64,000 nucleotides of DNA, taken from the NCBI RefSeq assembly GCF_900188175.1, contig NZ_FZOQ01000015.1, positions 62,001 to 126,000 of the forward strand, written 5' to 3'. The stretch is from Pontibacter ummariensis (GTDB taxonomy: Bacteria; Bacteroidota; Bacteroidia; Cytophagales; Hymenobacteraceae). The translations under genes were made by a program, and so were the position numbers. The notes beneath the pieces were generated by a model, which was not told where the DNA came from, did not search any database, and was given only the letters and a program-made list of their open reading frames with translations. Positions within the stretch are counted from its first letter, which is position 1, and every line of letters starts with the position of its first letter. Shown here piece after piece: positions 8,266-17,355 of this stretch.

Positions 8266-8618
8266 TTCGTGAAATAGCTTTGGTTTGCATTGTACTTCCT
8301 TTTTCTAACGGCAGAAGAACTTCCTGGTTTAGCAGCATCCGGCCTGGCTTGTTTCCTTCTTAATCCCGAAAGAAGTAAAAGCAGGGGCTTTTCCTTCCAG
8401 AAAACAGAGGTTTCACTACTGGGGCATGTGCCGTAAAGGCAAGGGTCACCAGAATACTGGCCACACCGGTAGCATCGGCAACTTTTAGCTCAACATTAAA
8501 ACAGTGAAGTACAGTCTTTGAAGCAGGTGTCGCCTTGGGGCAGGTAAAACACTATGCCGCAGAAGGGAGTAAACTGCCTTACAGCATAAGGCAGAAAAGA
8601 TCTGCTTCAGAACAGCCC
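8266..8618. other. divergent intergenic region between paralog 3 and glutaminase
   Basis: The region holds the paralog 3 promoter-like element. An open frame in phase with glutaminase starts at 8535, but the family start is at 8619. I see no other gene. Confidence 0.5.
8305..8331 (-). promoter_or_regulatory. shared ECF-like promoter element, copy 3
   Basis: On the minus strand CTAAACC, 15 bases, CGTTAG, ending 40 bases before the ATG of paralog 3. The spacer sequence is not conserved with the other copies, so conservation of the boxes and spacing is informative. Confidence 0.6.
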
Positions 8619-9548
8619 ATGGCCATTAGTTTAACAAATTACCAAAAGATACTGGATCAGATCCAACAGGAAATCTCCGGGAGAGACATCCCCGGGAGGG
8701 TAGCCTCCTATATACCGGAGCTTGCCAAAGTGCCTGCCGACAAGTTCGGGATGCACCTGTACGACCTGCAGGGTGAGAGCTTTTATTTTGGCGACAACGA
8801 GGAGCGCTTTTCCATACAAAGTATCTCGAAAGTGTTCTCCCTGGCCCTGGCCATGAAAATGATAGACCATGACCTCTGGAAACGCGTGGGGGTGGAGCCT
8901 TCCGGTGCCCGGTTTAACTCCCTGTCGCTGCTGGAAGATAACTTCGGCATCCCCCGCAATCCGTTTATCAATGCCGGGGCACTGGTGGTGGCCGACGTGC
9001 TGATCTCCTCGCTGAGCAACCCGAAAGAGGCCTTCCTTACTTTTCTGCACGAACTAACCGGCGATGATAGCATCAGCTATAACGAGACGGTGGCTGCTTC
9101 TGAGAAGTCGGAAGGGTACCGGAATGTGGCCATGGTAAATTACCTGAAGTCTTTCGGGAACATCCGCAACGATGTGGAGGAAGTACTGGACTTTTATTTC
9201 CATCAATGCGCGGTGGCCATGTCCTGCAAAGAGCTGTCGAAAGCTTTCCTCGTGTTTGCCAACCAGGGGAAATTGCTGAACTCAGAAAAACAACTGCTGA
9301 CAGGCCAGCAGGTAAAACGCATCAACGCCCTTATGCAGACCTGCGGATTTTACGACGAAGCCGGTGAGTTTAGCTTTGAAGTAGGCCTGCCGGGCAAAAG
9401 CGGCGTGGGCGGAGGAATCGTGGCCGTACACCCGAACCATTATGCCGTAGCCGTATGGAGCCCCCCGCTAAACCCCAAAGGCAACTCTGCCCGGGGCATG
9501 GCAGCGTTGGAGCGCCTCACCACCCTCACCGGCTACTCCATTTTCTAA
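8619..9548 (+). CDS. glsA: glutaminase (serine-dependent beta-lactamase fold)
   Basis: The product is 309 residues from the ATG at 8619 and starts MAISLTNYQKILDQIQQEIS. The family length is about 305-310, so the upstream extension to 8535 is unlikely. It hydrolyses L-glutamine to L-glutamate and ammonia in the cytoplasm. The active-site Ser-x-x-Lys lies in FSIQSISKVFSLALAMK. The other family blocks are present: EPSGARFNSL, NPFINAGAL, and the C-terminal GKSGVGGGIVAVHPNHYAVA with the conserved glycine turn. It stands alone, with no amino-acid transporter beside it. Confidence 0.95.
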   Translation: MAISLTNYQKILDQIQQEISGRDIPGRVASYIPELAKVPADKFGMHLYDLQGESFYFGDNEERFSIQSISKVFSLALAMKMIDHDLWKRVGVEPSGARFNSLSLLEDNFGIPRNPFINAGALVVADVLISSLSNPKEAFLTFLHELTGDDSISYNETVAASEKSEGYRNVAMVNYLKSFGNIRNDVEEVLDFYFHQCAVAMSCKELSKAFLVFANQGKLLNSEKQLLTGQQVKRINALMQTCGFYDEAGEFSFEVGLPGKSGVGGGIVAVHPNHYAVAVWSPPLNPKGNSARGMAALERLTTLTGYSIF

Positions 9549-9853
9549 TACCTCTTCGCTTCTACGTGCTCCTTCGTACCCGCCAGTTTAGGTCGCCGCC
9601 CATTGAAGTAAAGCGGGAACTGGTGGGAAGAAATGGTAGCAAGTTTTCATCTTACGAAAGTGGGAACGCGCCTACCACCTGCACAAAGCTTCCTCCCATA
9701 CAGCCGCGTTAACGCTCTCGCTAAACCAGACCTCGCGGTGTGCACAGCTCCCGCATGCGTCTGACCATACAAAGCAAAGCCTATCCACCTTCTCTGACGC
9801 AAACACCCGCTCCTGCCACCTTAGCATACACGTTCATACATTAACAAAGCAGC
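9549..9853. other. intergenic region, no gene seen
   Basis: This lies between convergent glutaminase and the acylase gene. An imperfect inverted repeat around 9580-9627 (CCCGCCAGTTT against GAACTGGTGGG) could form a weak hairpin. No clear terminator with a T-run was found. Confidence 0.4.
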
Positions 9854-12064
9854 TTATTTGTTTGCTGCTTCCCCGGGGTGGTAGGTCGCTTTGGCTCTCT
9901 TCTCCACGTCTTCGCGGTAATAGGCCACGTCCTTGAACTGTACATCGGCATAGCGCTGCGCCTGGTCTGCGAAATGAGGCGAGGCAGGATCACCGCTCTG
10001 GCCACCAGCCAGCAAGGTCTTGGCCTTTACTTTGTCCCCAAACTCCACTACAGCCACAAAGCTGTTGCCGGAGGTACCGTACAGGCGCTTGGTATTGTAA
10101 GCATTGGCGCCATAGGAAGCCAGGGCACCCCAATTGCCGGAAGCCAGCCCTACCGGAATACTAGGCAGCGTGTCGTTAAAGGCCTGTTGTATGTCGCCGC
10201 TGAGGCGCTGGTAGCGGTTGATCTCGCCCCAAGGCGTGTTCCACTGGCCAAAGTCCTCCTCCAGTTGGGCCAGGGTCTGGCGGAATAGCGCCAGGCGCTC
10301 CTCCTCAGGTGATACCTTTGTGTAATGGTCAAAACGCTCCATCAGGCTCAGGCCTTTGGGAGCGCTGCCGTTCCGCAGGGAGTTGATGGCATAGAAATGG
10401 GCCAGCGACATAGCCACCGACTCTTTCGATACGGCATAGTCCCAGCGGCGCAGCACATTAATTGCTTCTTGCAGCTTCGGGTCGTTTGGTTTCTGCTTGT
10501 CATAAGCCTTTACAAGGCCCGGTATCAGCACTTCAAAGCCCGGCAGGTAAGGGTCATAAGCCAGCTGTATCAGTTTATCGAGGGTTAGGTTGTTGGCTTT
10601 CTGAAGAAGCCGAATGGCGTGTACCCCCCGGAAGTTTTCGGGCGATGGCGCCATGTACACCGGATAGTCCTCCTGCTTCGGGCTGTACTCGGCGGCACTG
10701 GTAAAAGGGGTGGAATTGCAGTTCTGTATCCAGCCATTCGGCGGGTTAACCAGGCGGATGGTTTCCTCTACGGGGTGCAGCCCGTTCCAGTCTGTCTTCG
10801 GGTTGCTGCCATCCACTGGTTTAGAGTAATCGAAAGCGGTATCGCGCCTCGGAAAGAAGTTGCCGTGGTAGTAAGCAATGTTACCGTCCGCATCGGCATA
10901 TACTGTGGCGTTGGAAGAGTTGGTGCGCAGCTGCATCATTTCGTCAAACTCCTGCAGGTTGCGCTTCTTGGTTCTGGTGTAGGACTGGATCAGGGCCTCA
11001 GATGGCTTCCACATCAGGGCTGTCGCCACCCACTTATCGCCGTTTTTATGGGTGATAGGCCCGTGGTGCGTTCTGTAAGTCGTGAAGGTCTTCTGCTTTA
11101 TTTCATCGCCTTCTTTGTAAGATAAAGTGACTTCATTCGTGGACACCGGGCGCAGCTCTTCGCCATATTTGTAAAAGAGCTTGCCTTCCTGCTCTACAAT
11201 GGTTTCCTCGAACTCATCAATCACGTCGGCATAAGCGGAGGTGTGCATCCAGCCGGTCTTTTCATTAAAGCCCTGGTACACAAAAAACTGTCCCCAGGTA
11301 ACCGCGCCATAGGCATTCAGCCCTTCTTCGCTCACCGCATGCACCTCACCCCGGAAGAAGAAAGAGGTATGCGGGTTGATCAGCAGCATGGCTTTGCCGG
11401 AGGCAGTATGCTGGCCGGAAATTGAAAAGCCGTTGGAGCCTTTGGGCTCTTCCAACAGGCCGGGCTGCACCAGGCTATGCCCGTAGCTGTTCAGCCCCAG
11501 CGACTTATTTTCTTCGTAGAAAGCCTGGATTCGCTTGGTGGAAACACTCTCGATATCACCCCCAATGGAGCCTTCGCTAAAGTACATCGGCATCCAGGGC
11601 TCGAAGTGCGTGAGGAGCTTTGGCTTTACCTCCGGGTGCGTATACAGGTAATAGTTGATGCCGTCGGCAAAGGCGCGGCAAAGTTCCTTCAGCCACTCCG
11701 GGCTCTTCTCGTACTGCGCAATCGCTTCCTCTTCTGTCATGTACAGGCGGGCACGCAGGTCGCTGTACAGCATTTCCTCCCCTTCTACTTCTGCCAGTCG
11801 GCCAATGGCCCACAGGTAATTGCGCTCTACCCGGTTAAAGTCATCCTCGCACTGGGCGTACAAAAGACCAAATACCGCATCGGCATCCGTTTTCCCGTAC
11901 ACGTGCGGCACACCAAAATCATCGCGGACAATGGTGACGCGCGCGGCCTGTTCCTCCCACTGGGCCACTTCTGCCGCAGAGTCGGTGGCCTGCTTTAGGG
12001 CACAGGAAGAAAAGAGGGAAACGAAAAGAAAGACAAGGGTAGCATTTTTGAAGGCGTATCTCAT
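9854..12064 (-). CDS. penicillin acylase family protein (Ntn hydrolase), lipoprotein
   Basis: The product is 736 residues from the ATG at 12064. It begins MRYAFKNATLVFLFVSLFSSC, whose lipobox FSSC predicts a lipoprotein; an in-frame ATG at 12091 adds nine residues before the signal. An alpha-chain region (RDDFGVPHVYGKTDADAVFG) is followed by the autocleavage site KGSNGFSIS, with the predicted nucleophile Ser210 at the new N-terminus of the beta chain. Members hydrolyse amide bonds of penicillins, acyl-homoserine lactones or cyclic lipopeptides; the substrate cannot be assigned here. A lipoprotein form places it on an outer membrane surface. It is transcribed alone. Confidence 0.9.
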   Translation of the reverse strand: MRYAFKNATLVFLFVSLFSSCALKQATDSAAEVAQWEEQAARVTIVRDDFGVPHVYGKTDADAVFGLLYAQCEDDFNRVERNYLWAIGRLAEVEGEEMLYSDLRARLYMTEEEAIAQYEKSPEWLKELCRAFADGINYYLYTHPEVKPKLLTHFEPWMPMYFSEGSIGGDIESVSTKRIQAFYEENKSLGLNSYGHSLVQPGLLEEPKGSNGFSISGQHTASGKAMLLINPHTSFFFRGEVHAVSEEGLNAYGAVTWGQFFVYQGFNEKTGWMHTSAYADVIDEFEETIVEQEGKLFYKYGEELRPVSTNEVTLSYKEGDEIKQKTFTTYRTHHGPITHKNGDKWVATALMWKPSEALIQSYTRTKKRNLQEFDEMMQLRTNSSNATVYADADGNIAYYHGNFFPRRDTAFDYSKPVDGSNPKTDWNGLHPVEETIRLVNPPNGWIQNCNSTPFTSAAEYSPKQEDYPVYMAPSPENFRGVHAIRLLQKANNLTLDKLIQLAYDPYLPGFEVLIPGLVKAYDKQKPNDPKLQEAINVLRRWDYAVSKESVAMSLAHFYAINSLRNGSAPKGLSLMERFDHYTKVSPEEERLALFRQTLAQLEEDFGQWNTPWGEINRYQRLSGDIQQAFNDTLPSIPVGLASGNWGALASYGANAYNTKRLYGTSGNSFVAVVEFGDKVKAKTLLAGGQSGDPASPHFADQAQRYADVQFKDVAYYREDVEKRAKATYHPGEAANK

Positions 12065-12204
12065 GGAGGCTCTTGTTAAGGCGAAAAACAAGCTACCAAT
12101 TTAACTATATTTTTTTATTCCCTCACAGCCCTCCGAAGGAGCTAACGCGCCATACCTGTCAGAAGCTTGCCCGGTCACAGAAAAAGAAAGCCTTCCTAAA
12201 ACAC

Positions 12205-12234
12205 AACAGCCCTTGCCATACAGCAAGGGCTGTT
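12205..12234 (-). terminator. terminator of disordered paralog 4
   Basis: A perfect 12-base stem AACAGCCCTTGC/GCAAGGGCTGTT with a six-base loop, 27 bases past the stop at 12262. Confidence 0.75.
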
Positions 12235-12261
12235 ATTATATACATAAACTACCAGGCTTTG

Positions 12262-13035
12262 CTATTGTCTGAACTGCTCGCTGCGCCGGTCGCTGTCGAG
12301 CCAGCTGTCTTCGGTGTTGGATCGGCGGTCCCTCTCGTACAGGTCATCGTTGGCAAGGTCACCGCGCCGGCGATTCCTGTAATCGTGATCGCCACCGTAG
12401 TTTTGGTCCCCATAGGAATCGTCCAGGCCAGCACTGTAGTACCCTTCGAAATTACGGTTGCTATACCCTGCGTCAGCCCCGCCAAAACGAGCGCCTACGT
12501 AGGCATTGCTGTAGCCGCCTCTGTCGCCGGCATAAGCATCCTGCTCTCTGTAGTCATCTCTGTTTTGCCTTGTGTAAGGGTCATAGGTACTGGGGTGCCC
12601 CGTGGTACGGTAGCCTTGCCACCTGCTGCTTCGCACGTTCTGGTCCCAGTCTCTCCTATCCATATCCTGGCCTCCCCAGAAGTCGCCCCTAGCATCGCGG
12701 TACCTGTCGCGGTCGCGGCCATAAGTATCCGCGTAAGGCTGGTTTTGCCCCCTGTCGTTGCGCGGATAATTGGAATACCCGCTGCCGCCTTCTCTTTCGC
12801 CTCTGAGGCGTTCGTAGGCATTGCCCATGTTCCCCTCGTGGTAGGTGTGCCGGATGCCATAGGAGCCCCGGTCATTATCCCAACGTCCTGTTTCGCGCTG
12901 GTAGTCCTGCTCGAACTGGTTTGTTAAGTTTCGCGCACTGTGGTAATGTTCATCGTTCCGGTCGTAGCCCCGGTACCCGCTGTAGTCAGCTTCGTAATCG
13001 TTGCGATCGTAGTGGTTTCTGTCTTGTCTGTCCAT
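12262..13035 (-). CDS. Arg/Asp/Tyr/Gly-rich disordered protein, paralog 4 of 4
   Basis: The product has 257 residues and is the most diverged copy. It starts MDRQDRNHYDRNDYEADYSG and then keeps the family core YHSARNLTNQFEQDYQRETG. The remainder is rich in RD, NY and GY and ends in a strongly charged segment (RRGDLANDDLYERDRRSNTE). It is separated from the other three by glutaminase and the acylase gene, about 4 kb away, yet shares the upstream element at the same distance from its start. It is probably cytoplasmic and disordered; function is unknown. Confidence 0.76.
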   Translation of the reverse strand: MDRQDRNHYDRNDYEADYSGYRGYDRNDEHYHSARNLTNQFEQDYQRETGRWDNDRGSYGIRHTYHEGNMGNAYERLRGEREGGSGYSNYPRNDRGQNQPYADTYGRDRDRYRDARGDFWGGQDMDRRDWDQNVRSSRWQGYRTTGHPSTYDPYTRQNRDDYREQDAYAGDRGGYSNAYVGARFGGADAGYSNRNFEGYYSAGLDDSYGDQNYGGDHDYRNRRRGDLANDDLYERDRRSNTEDSWLDSDRRSEQFRQ

Positions 13036-13070
13036 AGCTTTTTAGATGTGTTGGTGAATGGTTTCCTTTT

Positions 13071-13097
13071 TAAACGACGACAGCCATCCCCGGTTTA
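13071..13097 (-). promoter_or_regulatory. shared ECF-like promoter element, copy 4
   Basis: On the minus strand CTAAACC, 15 bases, CGTTTA, ending 36 bases before the ATG of paralog 4. It is the copy most distant from the others, yet the spacing is still exact. Confidence 0.58.
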
Positions 13098-13329
13098 GCC
13101 CTCTGCGAAAGCGACAGAAGCTCCTCCCCTCGCGCTCCTAAAGCCTGCTTATACCGGCACAGAGTATCCCCCTAAACTCCCTGGTGGCGATGCTGCCTTC
13201 CAGAAATTTGTAGCCCAACACTTACGAATAACACCAAAAGGCTATCGCGAACAATATACACAGAGTGACAGGCTTCCTACAGAATACTAGATGCTCTCCC
13301 CCCAAGAACAATGGCTTTCCCGGCCTTCT

Positions 13330-15078
13330 TTAAATACGCGCCTGGTAAGTGTACAACTGGTAATACCGCCCCTGCTTTTCCAGGAGATCCTCGTGCTTGC
13401 CCTGCTCTACGATACGGCCCTGCTCAATCACCAGGATCTGGTCGGCCTGCCGGATGGTGCTGAGGCGGTGGGCAATTACAAAGGTCGTGCGGCCCTGCAT
13501 CAGGGTTTTGAGGCTGGCCTGTATCAGGCTCTCGCTCTCGGTGTCGAGGTTGGAGGTGGCCTCGTCCAGGATGAGGATGCGCGGATCGGCCAGCACGGCC
13601 CGGGCAATGGCAATGCGCTGCCGCTGCCCGCCCGATAGCTTGACGCCCCGCTCCCCGATGCGCGTATCCAGGCCCTCCGGGAAACGATCGGTAAACTCCC
13701 GTACATGGGCTGCCTGCACGGCCTGCATCAGTTGCGCTTCGGTGGCATTAGGCCGCGGAAAGAGGATGTTCTCCCGTATCGTGCCCTCGAACAGAAAGTC
13801 GTCCTGTAAAACCACGCCCAGCTGGCTTCGGTAGCTCCGCAGGCTGAGCGTTTGCAGGTCGTGCCCGTCGACCATAATGGTACCACTGGCGGGGTTCAGG
13901 AAAGAAGCGGCCAGCCCGGCAATGGTGGTCTTCCCGGAGCCGGAAGTACCCACCAGGGCCGTCACGGTACCGGCAGGGGCTTTAAAACTTATCTCCTGCA
14001 CGACCTCCTTCCCCGGCTCATAAGCAAAGGACACCTTGTCGAACACGATGTCCCCGTAAATGTGGTCTAACTCCAGGGTCCTGTTTCCCATGACACTTTC
14101 CACGGGGGTGTTCAGAATCTCCTGCGTGCGGTCGAGCCCGGCAAAGGCCTCGGTAAACTGGCTCCCGATGTTGCTCATCTGCAGGATAGGCGCGATCATA
14201 AAGCCGAGGTACAGCGTAAAGGCCAGGAAATCCCCGAAGGTCAGCTGTCCCTGCATGATCAGGTAGCCACCTATGCCCATGATGCCCGCCGAGGCCAGGC
14301 CCAGTAACAAAGTTGCCGCCGAGGTCACCATGCTTGTAGTAGTCAGGCTCTGCTTTATGTTCTGGAACAAACGCTCCACTCCCACCTCAAAAGTTTTGAT
14401 CTCCTGCGCCTCTGCATTAAAGCCTTTTATCACGCGCACGCCCCCCAGGGTCTCGGTCAGGCGGCCTGTCACCTCGGCATTGATCACCCCACGCTCCCGA
14501 AAGATGGGCCGTATCTTGCCGAAGGCCTTGAGTGAGATCAGCCCGAAGATGGCCACCGGAAACAGCACGTACAGGGTCATGAGCGGGCTGATAACGATCA
14601 GCAGCACGAGGCAAATGAGCGAGGTCAGCACGCCGCCGACCATTTGGGCAAAGCCGGTGCCGACGAGGTTACGCACCCCTTCCACATCCGTCATGATGCG
14701 CGACACCAGCTCCCCGGTTTTGGTGTTGTCGAAGAAGCGGATGGGCAGCTGGATGATGTGCCGCTGCACCTTGGCCCGCAGTTGGGAAATAAGGTGCTGC
14801 GCCTCCACGCTCAGAATCTGTGTCAGGGCAAAGGAAGTGACTGCCTGGATCACGATGGCAGTGATCACAGCCAGGATCAGCCATCTCAGCATATCAAAGT
14901 CGCTGTTGGGGATCACGTCATCGATCAGGTACTTGCTGGCTCCCGGCAAGACCAGCCCGGCCAGCCGGCTGATGATGATCAGCACGAGCCCGATGCTCAG
15001 GTATTTCTTGCGGGGCCAGATGATGGTTTTGAATACTTCCCCGATGCTTACGTTCTGAAGTTTCTTGGATTTCGACAT
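13330..15078 (-). CDS. ABC exporter, fused membrane and ATPase domains (MsbA/BmrA type)
   Basis: The product is 582 residues: a half-transporter with six predicted helices (about residues 20-310) followed by an ATPase domain. The Walker A is GTSGSGKTT, the signature LSGGQRQRIAIARA, the Walker B ILILDEATS, and the H-loop IAHRLST. Such proteins work as homodimers in the inner membrane and export lipids, peptides or drugs. The substrate is not predictable. The fusion order and length are typical. The gene stands alone, with no partner half-transporter. Confidence 0.93.
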   Translation of the reverse strand: MSKSKKLQNVSIGEVFKTIIWPRKKYLSIGLVLIIISRLAGLVLPGASKYLIDDVIPNSDFDMLRWLILAVITAIVIQAVTSFALTQILSVEAQHLISQLRAKVQRHIIQLPIRFFDNTKTGELVSRIMTDVEGVRNLVGTGFAQMVGGVLTSLICLVLLIVISPLMTLYVLFPVAIFGLISLKAFGKIRPIFRERGVINAEVTGRLTETLGGVRVIKGFNAEAQEIKTFEVGVERLFQNIKQSLTTTSMVTSAATLLLGLASAGIMGIGGYLIMQGQLTFGDFLAFTLYLGFMIAPILQMSNIGSQFTEAFAGLDRTQEILNTPVESVMGNRTLELDHIYGDIVFDKVSFAYEPGKEVVQEISFKAPAGTVTALVGTSGSGKTTIAGLAASFLNPASGTIMVDGHDLQTLSLRSYRSQLGVVLQDDFLFEGTIRENILFPRPNATEAQLMQAVQAAHVREFTDRFPEGLDTRIGERGVKLSGGQRQRIAIARAVLADPRILILDEATSNLDTESESLIQASLKTLMQGRTTFVIAHRLSTIRQADQILVIEQGRIVEQGKHEDLLEKQGRYYQLYTYQARI

Positions 15079-15477
15079 GCTACTACTCGTGAGGCCTGAA
15101 GGTAAACAAATTCAGCTATAAAAAATCTACCCGCCCTTACTTGCCCCACCAGACCTTCCCTGCCTTGCTCTATCCACTGCAGGATACTTGAAGGAATGGA
15201 AACGCCAGCATACGGCCCTGCAACGTGCGCTGCGCTTGCAAGCACCTGGGCGAAAGAAGGACGGCGAAGTGTAGCCTTGTAGCGTTACACGCTTTCAGGA
15301 CCTTCGGACACTGCGAGTTCTTATGAGGTATCCCTTATCGACCCACTCCCAACAGGTATCCTCTTCATTATCCTTCATCCCCTACCTCTTTTACATCCTG
15401 TAAATCCTGATCCAGGGGATTGTTTGCCCCAATTTGTGCTAACTTGTCAGCCTTTAACAAAGAGAAACAACAAGGGC
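15079..15477. other. divergent intergenic region
   Basis: This lies between the ABC exporter start and truA. I see no gene. The truA frame is open from about 15424 (TTG), but the family start is at 15478. Confidence 0.4.
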
Positions 15478-16287
15478 TTGCGGTACTTTTTTCATATTGC
15501 TTATAAGGGCGGGAACTACAAGGGCTGGCAGCGCCACCCGTATGGCCTGGGGGTGCAGCAGGTAATAGAAGAGTGCCTTGGCAAAATACTCAGAAAGCCT
15601 GTGGCGATCGTGGGCTGTGGCCGAACGGATGCGCAGGTACATGCCACCCAGTTCTTCTTTCACCTGGATGCCGACAAGCCCTGGGAATTTGACATGTTGG
15701 ACCGGCTAAACAAGGTGCTGCCGCCGGACATTGCTGTGTTCGATATCATCCTTATGGAAGGCCTGCCCCACGCCCGGTTTGATGCCAGCCAAAGAAGCTA
15801 CGATTACTTTATCCATACCTACAAAGACCCTTTTCTGAGCGATGTGAGCTCCTTTTACCTCTTGCGTAACCTGAACCTGGATGCCATGAAGGAGGCCACG
15901 GCCCTGCTCCCCCGCTACACCAATTACAGGAATTTGTGCCTGACACCGGCAGAGCAGGACAGTACCATCTGCCATGTTACCGCTGCCCAATGGCTTACCG
16001 ACCGGAATGGTGACCGCCTGCGTTTTCAGATCTCAGCGAACAGGTACCTGAGTCGGATGATCCGGATCCTAGTGGGGCAGTTCCTTCGCATAGGAATGGG
16101 CAAACTAAGCGTGGATGCGTTTGAAAGTTACCTGGCAGGGGAAAACAAGCCCAAACACCTGGCACCGGCCTACCCCCAGGGCCTCTACCTATCCAAGGTT
16201 ACTTACCCCTACCTGGACCTTCCGCCCCGCAGCTCCTTTGCCGCTATCCATCAGAACCAGAATGACGCAGACTGGAAAGCAGTCTGA
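15478..16287 (+). CDS. truA: tRNA pseudouridine synthase A
   Basis: The product is 269 residues, converting U38-U40 of tRNA anticodon arms to pseudouridine. I chose the TTG at 15478 because it gives (M)RYFFHIAYKGGNYKGWQ, the normal TruA start; a longer frame begins at another TTG, 15424. The catalytic Asp lies in CGRTDAQVHATQ. Other family blocks are LPHARFDASQRSYDYFIH and FQISANRYLSRMIRILVG. No ATG is available near the N-terminus, so use of TTG is well supported. It is monocistronic. Confidence 0.93.
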   Translation: MRYFFHIAYKGGNYKGWQRHPYGLGVQQVIEECLGKILRKPVAIVGCGRTDAQVHATQFFFHLDADKPWEFDMLDRLNKVLPPDIAVFDIILMEGLPHARFDASQRSYDYFIHTYKDPFLSDVSSFYLLRNLNLDAMKEATALLPRYTNYRNLCLTPAEQDSTICHVTAAQWLTDRNGDRLRFQISANRYLSRMIRILVGQFLRIGMGKLSVDAFESYLAGENKPKHLAPAYPQGLYLSKVTYPYLDLPPRSSFAAIHQNQNDADWKAV

Positions 16288-16438
16288 GGTCAGGCAGGCC
16301 CTCTTAATGCTGCAAGCCAGACTGCTTCACCCCTAGCAAAAGCCCGTAGCTCGCGCCTCTTCTAAAAAACAGCTTTTCCTTGATGGAAAAATAGCACAGG
16401 TACTCACCAGCAACAGCAAGTGCCCCATGCCTTATTGT

Positions 16439-16981
16439 TTAGGATCCCCGCACCCGGGCAGCCAGGATCTTGAAGAGGATGTACAAAAGGGCAAAAGCCA
16501 GCATGGCGATCAAAGCCCAGAACTTCTTCCGGTTCATTTCCTGCCAGTAGTCCCGCTCCGCTTCGGTGCGCTTTAGCTGCCGCCTGATCTCTCCGCGTGC
16601 CTGTCGCTCCTGATACAGCTCCACCCGCAGCGCATCCAGCGCAGCTGTGTCTTTCAGGTAAACGGTTTTCGTGATCTGCTCACCCACACAGTCCGGGCAT
16701 TTTGCCGGGGCACGAAAAGGAAGCAAGGATTCCCTTCTCTCCAAGGCCAGTGCAGGGTGCAGCCTCCCGGGCGTAAAAGGCGCAGGCGTGTACACAGCGG
16801 GTGGATAGAACCTGGCGGGGAAATGCTTGGCAGCGTAGGCGCTCCCGTGCTCCCGGGTATAGGCGGTATGCTTGTCTACATAGTCGGCCAGCTCCGCTGT
16901 GTGTTCATCGAAATACTTTTCTGCCTGGCGTTGGGTGACGCAGGAGCACAGCAGCAGCATTAGTCCGAAGAGTAACCTCAT
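16439..16981 (-). CDS. lipoprotein with coiled coil and C-terminal membrane helix (spanin-like topology)
   Basis: The product is 180 residues. The N-terminus is a lipoprotein signal, MRLLFGLMLLLCSC, with the acylated Cys at 14. The middle has a Pro-rich stretch (FYPPAVYTPAPFTPG, about 57-72), a CPDC pair, and a charged coiled coil (about 112-150, ELYQERQARGEIRRQLKRTE). The C-terminus is a single hydrophobic helix (about 154-175) ending in a basic tail. A lipid anchor at one end and a membrane helix at the other is the topology of a unimolecular phage spanin linking outer and inner membranes. No holin or lysin neighbours are present, so it could be a phage remnant or a host envelope tether. 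The family is not recognised. Confidence 0.75.
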   Translation of the reverse strand: MRLLFGLMLLLCSCVTQRQAEKYFDEHTAELADYVDKHTAYTREHGSAYAAKHFPARFYPPAVYTPAPFTPGRLHPALALERRESLLPFRAPAKCPDCVGEQITKTVYLKDTAALDALRVELYQERQARGEIRRQLKRTEAERDYWQEMNRKKFWALIAMLAFALLYILFKILAARVRGS

Positions 16982-17261
16982 GTATTTATTGCTTGTCAGT
17001 TCAACTGTACCGCCACGGCCAAATCTTTACACTCGCCCGCTTCCCGAGTATATACGGAATTAACGATGTTTACAGTGGTACTTCCGGCATAAGAATGTGC
17101 CGGCAAGGATACCCACACTCACGGCAGCGCTTCCCTGCTAAACTAACCTTCTAACCCCGTCTACCATAATTACACCCTTCTCAGCCCTGGCTCCAATGCA
17201 GCCTGCCCATCGTTTTACATTGCACTTACAGGCCCCTGTATAGCCCCCTTAAAATATATAA
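16982..17261. other. intergenic region, no gene seen
   Basis: This leads into the conserved upstream block of the EF-hand genes. AT content rises after about 17240. No gene or hairpin stands out. Confidence 0.35.
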
Positions 17262-17355
17262 GCAATTGATGAACAAGCAGATGATATGTAACCAATTTCA
17301 CTTTTTGCTTCGTAAAACACAATAACAAGTTATGTTTAACTAAAACTTTGTGATT
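17262..17355 (+). promoter_or_regulatory. conserved upstream block of EF-hand gene 1
   Basis: About 95 bases up to the start codon align with 18336-18429 upstream of EF-hand gene 2. Shared islands include AATTGAT, ATGTAACC, CGTAAA and ATGTTTAAC. ATGTAACC and CGTAAA are 17 bases apart in both copies, so they could be promoter boxes. The block was probably duplicated together with the gene. Confidence 0.5.

Noticed and set aside
15424..15477. Longer TruA start at TTG 15424
   Set aside because: The extra residues do not match TruA, whose N-terminus begins at the TTG at 15478.
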